Shown piece by piece: positions 1 to 4,575 of a DNA stretch of 5,602 nucleotides. Numbering within the stretch: the stretch's first letter is position 1; each line of letters starts with the position of its first letter. The notes below the pieces were generated by a model. It had not been told where the DNA came from. It searched no databases and saw only the letters and a list, made by a program, of their open reading frames with translations. Source of the DNA: an uncultured Corynebacterium sp. Its GTDB lineage: Bacteria > Actinomycetota > Actinomycetes > Mycobacteriales > Mycobacteriaceae. Both the position numbers and the translations under genes were made by a program. The stretch spans positions 1 through 5,602 of the forward strand of contig NZ_CAMXWS010000065.1 in the NCBI RefSeq assembly GCF_947253065.1, in the 5' to 3' direction.

Positions 1-29
1 TCAGGCATCGTCGGCGTGGCGGTGCTCAA
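1..29 (-). CDS. Possible 5' end of a leftward gene cut by the window edge
   Basis: On the minus strand a TTG at 29-27 opens a frame that runs off the left edge (reading M-S-T-A-T-P-T-M-P). It is preceded by GAAAGGA at 44-38, a strong Shine-Dalgarno-like sequence 8 bases before the TTG. An in-frame ATG at 8-6 is an alternative start but has no comparable ribosome binding site. Only nine codons are visible, so no product can be named and the gene could be an artefact. A competing reading is the end of a rightward gene, since plus frame 1 stays open from the edge to a TGA at 46-48. Confidence 0.3.
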
Positions 30-124
30 AACGTCGTTCCTTTCATGAAGAGAACGCTGCGTGATGAGGAAGCGCGGGCTGCCGCGGGCAAGGTAAAAGC
101 GTCAATAATGATGGGGATTAACGT

Positions 125-142
125 ACCTGCTGCGGTGCAGGT
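125..142. repeat. Perfect 6-bp inverted repeat, 6-base spacer
   Basis: ACCTGC at 125-130 and GCAGGT at 137-142 are exact reverse complements separated by TGCGGT. The right arm shares its last two bases with the next palindrome (141-153). It could be an RNA hairpin or an operator half. No known regulator site is recognised. Confidence 0.5.
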
Positions 143-153
143 GATGACATCAC
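141..153. promoter_or_regulatory. Perfect 13-base palindrome, candidate operator
   Basis: GTGATG-A-CATCAC is a perfect 6-1-6 palindrome. An odd palindrome with one central base is a better fit to a dimeric repressor site than to an RNA hairpin, because the loop would be too tight. It overlaps the -35-like element of the plus-strand promoter candidate (144-171) and lies about 110 bases upstream of the possible leftward start at 29. The spacing GTGA-N5-TCAC does not match the GlxR/CRP-type GTGA-N6-TCAC site of corynebacteria, so the regulator is unknown. Confidence 0.35.
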
Positions 154-171
154 GCACAGTTCTTTTATGTT
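144..171 (+). promoter_or_regulatory. Candidate rightward promoter
   Basis: ATGACA at 144-149 matches TTGACA at five of six positions, and TATGTT at 166-171 fits the TANNNT -10 pattern, with a 16-base spacer. A start near 177-178 would transcribe the plus strand towards the metallopeptidase 3' end. There is no rightward protein gene there, so the promoter is either spurious or drives an untranslated RNA that stops at the hairpin at 300-334. Confidence 0.3.
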
Positions 172-200
172 TTTAAAGACAGAGCGGATCCCACCACGAA

Positions 201-241
201 CCGGCGGGAACTTGATCAGGGTAAAGCATCAAGATTGCCGG
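201..241. repeat. Long imperfect hairpin with two bulges
   Basis: Three paired blocks nest around an 11-base loop: CCGGC (201-205) with GCCGG (237-241), AA (209-210) with TT (235-236), and CTTGAT (211-216) with ATCAAG (228-233). The only unpaired bases in the stem are GGG at 206-208 and A at 234. That gives 13 base pairs, the most stable-looking structure in the left intergenic region. It has no T run on either side, so it is not a terminator. It could be part of an RNA transcribed from either strand. Confidence 0.5.
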
Positions 242-274
242 CAGGTAAACACCTCATGTATTTGAATTTAATCT

Positions 275-294
275 GCACATTTTGTGGCACATTT
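275..294. repeat. Direct repeat of GCACATTT with 12-base period
   Basis: GCACATTT occurs at 275-282 and again at 287-294, four bases apart. It is short and could be chance. It sits in the AT-rich part of the intergenic region, just upstream of the terminator-like hairpin. Confidence 0.3.
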
Positions 295-299
295 GGGGG

Positions 300-334
300 T
301 GGTGTGGCCTTTCGGTGGACACACCAACATTTTT
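300..334 (+). terminator. Terminator-like hairpin with T run, between convergent transcription units
   Basis: TGGTGTG (300-306) pairs perfectly with CACACCA (320-326). Inside it, GCC (307-309) can pair with GGT (314-316), with one G-T pair, around a TTTC loop, leaving GGA at 317-319 bulged. Five T residues follow at 330-334 on the plus strand, which gives it plus-strand polarity. It also lies 20 bases beyond the stop codon of the minus-strand metallopeptidase, where that gene's terminator would be expected, but in that direction no T run follows. It may serve both strands. Confidence 0.45.
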
Positions 335-345
335 GACGCTCGGTA

Positions 346-1239
346 TTAAGACTTATATACGCCTCGACCCAAAGTGTCGCACTGCTCCATCTTTCCGCTG
401 TTATATCCGGCGAGGAAGGATTGTGCTCGGTCCTCAGAGGAGCCGTGTGTCCAGGTATCGGGGCGTACCTCGCCGCCAGAGCGGCGCTGGATGTTGTCGT
501 CGCCCACGGCGCGGGCAGTGTTGACGGCGTCGGTGACCTGCTGTTCGGTGATCGTTTCGAGCAAAGCATCCTCACCCTTGTCGGCGTAGTGTGCCCACAG
601 TCCGGCATAGCAATCCGCTTGCAGCTCAATCTTCACTGCGTTGGAGTCCTCGCCGGGTTCGTTGTAATTGGACAAGCTGAGTGTGCCCTCTAGCTTCTGA
701 ATGTGGTGGCCAAATTCGTGGGCGACGATATACATCTGTGCCAGAGGTGCATTATCCCCACCGAAGTTGCGGAGCTGATCGAAGAACGCGGTGTCGAAAT
801 AGGCGGACTCATCGGCCGGGCAGTAGAACGGCCCGGTGGCGCCGGAGGCTTGGCCACAGCCGGACATAGTGGTGTTGTTAAAGATGACGCGGCCGGGTTC
901 GACGTACTCGATGCCTGCCTGATCCGGCAGCTGCTGGGCCCAGACCTTGTCGACGGACTGGGCGGCGAACATGACGCGGCAGTCGTCGTACTTATTGCCG
1001 TCCTCGGCAGTTTGGCAGTGTGCGAAGGCATCCTCTCCGCTTTCCTCTGGGCCGACCTGGGTTTGGTCGGGCTGAGGGCTGCTTTCGGTGATGTCACCAA
1101 GATCGCCGCCAAGCAAGAGATAGAGGCCAATGAGGAGGAGGGAGCCAATGCCGCCGCCGGTAGCGATCATGCCGCCGCGGCCCCCGCCGCCGGAGCTTGC
1201 TCGCTTGCCATCAAAGTTGGCGCCAGATTTGAAAGTCAT
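346..1239 (-). CDS. YpfJ-type neutral zinc metallopeptidase, membrane-anchored, glycine-rich
   Basis: The 297-residue protein fits the neutral zinc metallopeptidase family (YpfJ, Pfam Zn_peptidase). A short basic, glycine-rich N-terminus (KRASSGGGGRGG, residues 12-23) precedes one hydrophobic segment at about 24-44. The N-terminus is therefore probably cytoplasmic and the catalytic domain outside. The zinc-binding HEFGHH motif lies at 174-179, with His174 and His178 as ligands and Glu175 as catalytic base. The conserved ELQADC stretch (205-210) probably supplies the third ligand. Six cysteines (75, 87, 128, 140, 210, 287) would suit disulfides in an exported domain, and the C-terminal HGSSEDR...CDTL block is typical of the family. 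A related glycine-rich membrane protein lies near aspS in Mycobacterium tuberculosis (Rv2575, from memory). The physiological substrate of the family is unknown. The gene is divergent from aspS and appears leaderless: no Shine-Dalgarno sequence precedes the ATG at 1239-1237. Confidence 0.9.
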   Translation of the reverse strand: MTFKSGANFDGKRASSGGGGRGGMIATGGGIGSLLLIGLYLLLGGDLGDITESSPQPDQTQVGPEESGEDAFAHCQTAEDGNKYDDCRVMFAAQSVDKVWAQQLPDQAGIEYVEPGRVIFNNTTMSGCGQASGATGPFYCPADESAYFDTAFFDQLRNFGGDNAPLAQMYIVAHEFGHHIQKLEGTLSLSNYNEPGEDSNAVKIELQADCYAGLWAHYADKGEDALLETITEQQVTDAVNTARAVGDDNIQRRSGGEVRPDTWTHGSSEDRAQSFLAGYNSGKMEQCDTLGRGVYKS

Positions 1240-1246
1240 GGTCCAG

Positions 1247-1252
1247 ATTTTG
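1247..1252 (-). promoter_or_regulatory. -10-like box for the metallopeptidase gene, predicted leaderless
   Basis: On the minus strand CAAAAT (1252 down to 1247) resembles a -10 box and ends seven bases before the ATG at 1239. Transcription would start at or within two bases of the ATG, giving a leaderless mRNA. This agrees with the lack of a ribosome binding site; leaderless genes are common in actinobacteria. No -35 element is visible at the normal spacing. Confidence 0.4.
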
Positions 1253-1327
1253 CCATATGCGGGCGGTGATGTGCGTGTGATGAGGGGAGCTGCGTCAAGC
1301 GGGGGTACCAGTGCTCGACGTTCGGCG

Positions 1328-1350
1328 GCGCTCGGTGTTTACCCCAGCGC
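1328..1350. repeat. Inverted repeat in the divergent promoter region
   Basis: GCGCT (1328-1332) pairs with AGCGC (1346-1350), and inside it GGT (1334-1336) pairs with ACC (1341-1343) around GTTT. It lies just upstream of the aspS -10 box and behind the metallopeptidase start, so it could bind a regulator of either gene. No known operator consensus is recognised. Confidence 0.3.
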
Positions 1351-1372
1351 TGAGCAAGTCTGGTGCGGGCGG

Positions 1373-1378
1373 TAGACT
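1373..1378 (+). promoter_or_regulatory. -10 box of the aspS promoter
   Basis: TAGACT in the context GGTAGACTTGGG fits the corynebacterial TANNNT -10 pattern. It is the best candidate between the divergent genes in the plus direction. The -35 region is poor (TGAGCA with a 17-base spacer), as is common in this group. Transcription would start near 1384-1386 and give an aspS leader of about 88 bases. Confidence 0.5.
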
Positions 1379-1383
1379 TGGGC

Positions 1384-1469
1384 CGTTCAAGTTCTTGCAT
1401 CCCTCGGCGCGTGCTGTCTACGCGTGGCGTGTGTGGGTGCGAGCGTCAACGATGAGAAGGGATTGAACG
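1384..1469 (+). promoter_or_regulatory. aspS leader whose 5' end can pair with the translation start region
   Basis: CGTTCAA at 1384-1390, at the predicted 5' end of the mRNA, is a perfect complement of TTGAACG at 1463-1469. That second segment fills the gap between the ribosome binding site (1455-1462) and the GTG start at 1473. A smaller hairpin, CGCGT (1408-1412) with ACGCG (1420-1424), lies inside the enclosed loop. If the long-range stem forms, it could limit ribosome access. No T-box features (specifier loop, antiterminator bulge) are seen. The pairing may be chance. Confidence 0.3.
1455..1462 (+). promoter_or_regulatory. Ribosome binding site of aspS
   Basis: AGAAGGGA lies ten bases before the GTG at 1473. 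It supports that codon as the start and there is no competing ATG nearby. Confidence 0.6.
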
Positions 1470-1472
1470 AGA

Positions 1473-3293
1473 GTGCTGCGTACACATTTGGCAGGCGAAC
1501 TGCGCAAAGAGATGGCGGGGGAGACCGTCACCCTGACGGGTTGGGTGGCGCGCCGTCGCGACCACGGCGGTGTTATCTTCATTGACCTGCGTGATCGCTC
1601 CGGCGTTGCCCAGGTGGTTTTCCGTGAATCCGAGGTGGCTGAGCGCGCCCACGATCTGCGCTCCGAGTACTGCGTTAAGGTCACCGGCGTGGTGGAGCCC
1701 CGTCCAGAGGGTTCCGCTAACGCGAACCTGGCCTCCGGTGAGATTGAGGTCAACGTTACGGATCTGGAAGTGCTCAACAAGTCTGCAGCGCTGCCATTCC
1801 AGATCGATGATCCTTCTTCCTCCGGTGAGGTCGGCGAAGAGACTCGTCTGAAGTACCGCTACCTCGATCTGCGTCGGGAGCGCCAGCACGAGGCTCTGCG
1901 CCTGCGCTCGGCAGCTAACCGCGCCGCTCGCCAGGTCCTGGATAGCCATGATTTCACTGAAATCGAAACCCCGACCCTGACCCGTTCCACCCCGGAGGGC
2001 GCTCGTGACTTCCTCGTGCCCGCCCGCCTCAAGCCGGGCAGCTGGTACGCACTCCCGCAGTCGCCGCAGCTGTTTAAGCAGCTGCTCATGGTGGCCGGCA
2101 TGGAGCGTTACTACCAAATCGCTCGCTGCTACCGCGATGAGGACTTCCGCGCGGACCGTCAGCCGGAGTTTACACAGCTCGACGTCGAGATGTCCTTCGT
2201 TGATCAGGACGATGTGATCGCTCTCGCGGAAGAAATCATCTCCGCCCTGTGGAAGCTCATCGGCTACGAGATCAAGACACCGATTCCGCGCATGACCTAC
2301 GCAGACGCTATGAAGTACTACGGTTCCGATAAGCCGGACCTGCGCTTCGACATCAAGATCGTGGAATGCACCGAGTTCTTCAAGGACACCACTTTCCGCG
2401 TGTTCCAGAACGAGTACGTTGGCGCCGTCGTCATGGAAGGCGGAGCTTCCCAGCCGCGCCGTCAGTTCGATGCGTGGCAGGAATGGGCAAAGCAGCGCGG
2501 TGCGAAGGGCCTGGCTTACATCACCATCGCTGAGGACGGCACCTTGGGCGGCCCAGTGGCCAAGAACATTACTGATGCCGAGCGCGAGGGCATTGCTGAG
2601 CACGTCGGCGCCAAGCCGGGTGACGCCATCTTCTTCGCGGCTGGTGACACCAAGTCTTCTCGCGCTCTTCTGGGTGCAGCACGCGGCGAGATTGCAAAGA
2701 AGCTGGATCTCATCAAGGACGGCGACTGGGCCTTCACCTGGGTTGTGGACGCACCACTGTTCGAGCCTGCTGCTGATGCCACCGCTTCCGGCGACGTGGC
2801 TCTGGGCCACTCCAAGTGGACTGCGGTACACCACGCCTTCACTTCGCCGAAGCCGGAGTATCTGGACAACTTCAACGAGAACCCGGGTGAGGCGCTGGCC
2901 TACGCCTACGACATCGTCTGCAACGGCAACGAGATCGGCGGCGGATCTATCCGTATCCACGACCAGGACGTGCAGAAGCGTGTCTTCGACGTTATGGGCA
3001 TCGGTGAGGAAGAAGCACAGGAAAAGTTCGGCTTCCTGCTCGACGCTTTCCAGTTTGGTGCCCCGCCGCACGGTGGTATCGCGTTCGGTTGGGACCGCAT
3101 TGTCTCCCTGCTGGGCGGTTTCGACTCCATTCGTGACGTCATCGCTTTCCCGAAGTCCGGTGGCGGCGTGGACCCGTTGACCGATGCTCCGGGCACCATC
3201 CCTGCCGAGCAGCGCAAGGAGACCGGCGTGGATTTTAAGCCGGAGAAGGCAGCCAAGGCCGCTCAGGGCGACAAGGTTGGGAAGGAGTCCTAG
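1473..3293 (+). CDS. aspS: Aspartate--tRNA(Asp/Asn) ligase, class II, probably non-discriminating
   Basis: This cytoplasmic enzyme attaches aspartate to its tRNA using ATP. The 606 residues match a full-length bacterial AspRS. An N-terminal OB-fold anticodon-binding domain (about 1-105) precedes a class II catalytic core split by the bacterial GAD insertion (roughly 300-420). Motif 1 centres on Pro167 (ETPTLTRSTPEGARDF), the aspartate-binding QSPQLFKQ lies at 196-203, motif 2 at about 217-226 (ARCYRDEDFR), and motif 3 contains FGWDR at 538-542. His31 in RRDHGG and Gly80 in RPEG are at the positions known to mark non-discriminating AspRS; E. coli-type enzymes have Leu and Lys there. The enzyme probably also makes Asp-tRNA(Asn) for amidation by GatCAB. 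The lysine- and alanine-rich tail (about 588-606) is probably disordered. The GTG start gives the expected family N-terminus. It is the first gene of the likely aspS-kinase-rarA operon. Confidence 0.97.
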   Translation: MLRTHLAGELRKEMAGETVTLTGWVARRRDHGGVIFIDLRDRSGVAQVVFRESEVAERAHDLRSEYCVKVTGVVEPRPEGSANANLASGEIEVNVTDLEVLNKSAALPFQIDDPSSSGEVGEETRLKYRYLDLRRERQHEALRLRSAANRAARQVLDSHDFTEIETPTLTRSTPEGARDFLVPARLKPGSWYALPQSPQLFKQLLMVAGMERYYQIARCYRDEDFRADRQPEFTQLDVEMSFVDQDDVIALAEEIISALWKLIGYEIKTPIPRMTYADAMKYYGSDKPDLRFDIKIVECTEFFKDTTFRVFQNEYVGAVVMEGGASQPRRQFDAWQEWAKQRGAKGLAYITIAEDGTLGGPVAKNITDAEREGIAEHVGAKPGDAIFFAAGDTKSSRALLGAARGEIAKKLDLIKDGDWAFTWVVDAPLFEPAADATASGDVALGHSKWTAVHHAFTSPKPEYLDNFNENPGEALAYAYDIVCNGNEIGGGSIRIHDQDVQKRVFDVMGIGEEEAQEKFGFLLDAFQFGAPPHGGIAFGWDRIVSLLGGFDSIRDVIAFPKSGGGVDPLTDAPGTIPAEQRKETGVDFKPEKAAKAAQGDKVGKES

Positions 3294-3296
3294 GTC

Positions 3297-3321
3297 GCTC
3301 AACTCGGTAATGTAGTTGGGC
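3297..3321 (+). repeat. 8-bp inverted repeat in the aspS-kinase gap
   Basis: GCTCAACT (3297-3304) pairs with AGTTGGGC (3314-3321) through eight pairs, one of them G-T, around a nine-base loop. It starts four bases after the aspS stop codon. No T run follows, so it is unlikely to be an efficient intrinsic terminator. It could protect the aspS 3' end, partly attenuate readthrough, or act as an operator, since it directly abuts the -10-like box at 3323. Confidence 0.4.
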
Positions 3322-3322
3322 C

Positions 3323-3328
3323 TACGAT
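3323..3328 (+). promoter_or_regulatory. Possible internal promoter (-10 box) before the kinase gene
   Basis: TACGAT fits TANNNT and would start transcription near 3335, shortly before the preferred GTG start at 3349. No good -35 hexamer is present. Readthrough from aspS remains the simpler explanation for expression. Confidence 0.25.
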
Positions 3329-3348
3329 ATGTGGAAGCAGGCAAGCAA

Positions 3349-4575
3349 GTGAATCCGATGGGACACGAGTCCAAGAAAAAATCTGTGGCGGATGCCGTGG
3401 TGACGGAAGCCTCACAGATGCTCTCGCGCCGCTTTGGCGGGGAGCCTGAGCTTAGTGACGTCGAGCAACTCACTGGTTCGGGCAACGCCGTGGTGCTTCG
3501 TGCCCGCACGTCACCGAGTGCCTTCTTCCCGCATCGTTCGGTGGTCATCAAGTACAACCCAGTCACCGGGCACACCATTGATGACGCCGCCCTTCTGCGT
3601 GAGGTGGTGGCCTATCAGTTCACCACAGCGTTGTCCGAAGAGGTTCGCCCAGGCCCAGTGCTGCTCGCACACGACGTCGAGAAGCGCATTCTGGTGCTGT
3701 CTGACGCCGGCGATGGCGACACCCTGGCGGACACTCTTGCCCGCAGCAATGACGAAGAACGCGGAGAGCTGCTCAGGTCCCTGGGCGGCGCGCTGGGCAA
3801 AATGCACGCGGGCACGGCTGGGCGCGAAGAGGATTACGAGGCTCTGCTGAACCGGCAGTTGCGCCGGCATCCCGAATACGCCGAGCACCAAGCCCTGCGG
3901 GATGAGTCTCTGAAAAGCTCCATCCTGATCGGTGCGGACATCCTCAGCGAAGCAGGACTGGAGCCACCAGAGCACGTCCGCGAACTAGCCCGCACCGCCA
4001 TGCAGAGCTTTAGTTCTGGCCGCAACCGCGCTTTTACGCCCTTCGATCTGTCCCCAGACAACATCATCGTGGGGACAACACTGACCTTCCTGGATTATGA
4101 GTGGGCCGGTTTTCGCAACGTGGGCTTTGATGTAGCCTGCGTTGTCGCCGGCTTCCCACAGTTCCTCTTCAGTCGCCCGATTACGGATGCTGAGGCGGAC
4201 GTCTTCATCCAAGCCTGGCAGCGCCGGGTCGTCGACGTGTGGCCGCAGCTGGCGGATGAGAAAACACTGCATGAGCTGATAGTCGCTTGTCTCATTGGTT
4301 GGGCTTTGTCGAGCGTGACCACGATGTATGCCGGTGGGATTGAAGGGGTAGTAGCACTGGCGGAAGGTAACGCCGAGATTTATCGTGACCCGCGTCGCTC
4401 GCTGCTGCGCCGCTCCGATCACGGCCCGTTCAGCGAGGATGAGCTCCTGATTCGGCGCGACCTTTATGAAACCTTCGAAGCGCTCTCACGCTTTGCCGCG
4501 CAGTGCAAGCACGATGGGTGCTCGACTGTTGCCACTTTCGGTCGCGCTGTGGCCTCCCGCCTCCGGGAGTCCTGA
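3349..4575 (+). CDS. Aminoglycoside-phosphotransferase-fold kinase, substrate unknown
   Basis: The protein (408 residues from this start) has the APH/choline-kinase fold in order: a glycine-containing loop (LTGSGNAVVLRA), the ATP-binding lysine in VVIKYN (Lys68), the helix glutamate in REVVAY (Glu85), a catalytic loop FDLSPDN with Asp233 and Asn238, and the metal-binding aspartate in FLDYEWAG (Asp249). The core catalytic residues are kept, so it is probably an active kinase, but the usual HGD triplet reads PFD. No signal peptide or membrane segment is seen. The substrate cannot be told, and antibiotic resistance should not be inferred from the family name. The GTG at 3349 is chosen because GCAGG lies seven bases before it; TTG 3316, GTG 3331 and ATG 3358 are alternatives. 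Its stop overlaps the rarA start (TGATG), and it begins 55 bases after aspS, consistent with an operon. Confidence 0.8.
   Translation: MNPMGHESKKKSVADAVVTEASQMLSRRFGGEPELSDVEQLTGSGNAVVLRARTSPSAFFPHRSVVIKYNPVTGHTIDDAALLREVVAYQFTTALSEEVRPGPVLLAHDVEKRILVLSDAGDGDTLADTLARSNDEERGELLRSLGGALGKMHAGTAGREEDYEALLNRQLRRHPEYAEHQALRDESLKSSILIGADILSEAGLEPPEHVRELARTAMQSFSSGRNRAFTPFDLSPDNIIVGTTLTFLDYEWAGFRNVGFDVACVVAGFPQFLFSRPITDAEADVFIQAWQRRVVDVWPQLADEKTLHELIVACLIGWALSSVTTMYAGGIEGVVALAEGNAEIYRDPRRSLLRRSDHGPFSEDELLIRRDLYETFEALSRFAAQCKHDGCSTVATFGRAVASRLRES
4565..4569 (+). promoter_or_regulatory. Ribosome binding site of rarA inside the kinase gene
   Basis: GGGAG ends five bases before the ATG at 4575 and lies in the last codons of the kinase gene. 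With the TGATG stop-start overlap it indicates translational coupling and fixes the rarA start. Confidence 0.55.

Larger units (their letters stand above)
177..334 (+). ncRNA. Hypothetical small RNA between promoter-like and terminator-like signals
   Basis: A transcript from the promoter candidate at 144-171 would be about 157 bases long. It would contain a long bulged hairpin (201-241), then an AU-rich, mostly unpaired stretch (about 246-295), then a terminator-like hairpin followed by five T residues (300-334). This is the usual architecture of a bacterial small RNA. It would end about 12 bases short of the convergent metallopeptidase stop codon. No known RNA family is recognised, and each signal taken alone is weak. 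The same DNA could instead be an untranslated region of a neighbouring transcript. Confidence 0.25.
30..345. other. Intergenic region with several inverted repeats and no convincing gene
   Basis: This 316-base stretch is visibly richer in A and T than the flanking genes, especially at 155-180 and 250-295. No reading frame in it looks like a real protein. It holds two adjoining inverted repeats (125-142 and 141-153), a long bulged hairpin (201-241), a short direct repeat (275-294) and a terminator-like hairpin with a T run (300-334), each listed separately. It lies between the metallopeptidase stop codon and a possible leftward gene, so it would contain that gene's promoter and the metallopeptidase terminator. 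Confidence 0.6.

Noticed and set aside
141..153. GlxR (CRP-type) binding site
   Set aside because: The half sites GTGA and TCAC are separated by five bases, not the six required.
45..176. A 43-codon plus-strand frame starting at an ATG
   Set aside because: It has no ribosome binding site, an unremarkable composition, and it crosses the palindromes and AT-rich promoter-like tract.
256..336. A 26-codon plus-strand frame (starting MYLNLICTFC) ending inside the terminator-like T run, resembling a leader peptide
   Set aside because: There is no downstream rightward gene for it to attenuate, and its ribosome binding site is weak. It may be a chance frame inside the possible small RNA.
1236..1256. 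A six-codon upstream frame (MAKSGP) overlapping the metallopeptidase start as ATGA
   Set aside because: It overlaps the predicted -10 box, so it would not be transcribed if the mRNA is leaderless, and it has no ribosome binding site.
703..1269. A 188-codon open frame on the plus strand opposite the metallopeptidase
   Set aside because: It is a shadow of the minus-strand gene, which has the HEXXH motif and family signatures. It has no convincing ribosome binding site.
1372..1421. McbR-type operator (TAGAC and GTCTA half sites) near the aspS promoter
   Set aside because: The half sites are present but 38 bases apart instead of six, and the left one is the -10 box itself.
1446..3578. A 710-codon open frame on the minus strand across the whole of aspS
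   Set aside because: Its frame mirrors aspS codon by codon. Long antisense frames are expected opposite GC-rich genes with strong third-position bias, and its translation shows no domain features while the plus strand is an unmistakable AspRS.
3349..4575. An antibiotic resistance gene, from the aminoglycoside phosphotransferase fold
   Set aside because: It sits in a housekeeping operon with normal base composition and no mobile-element features. The fold covers many unrelated kinases.
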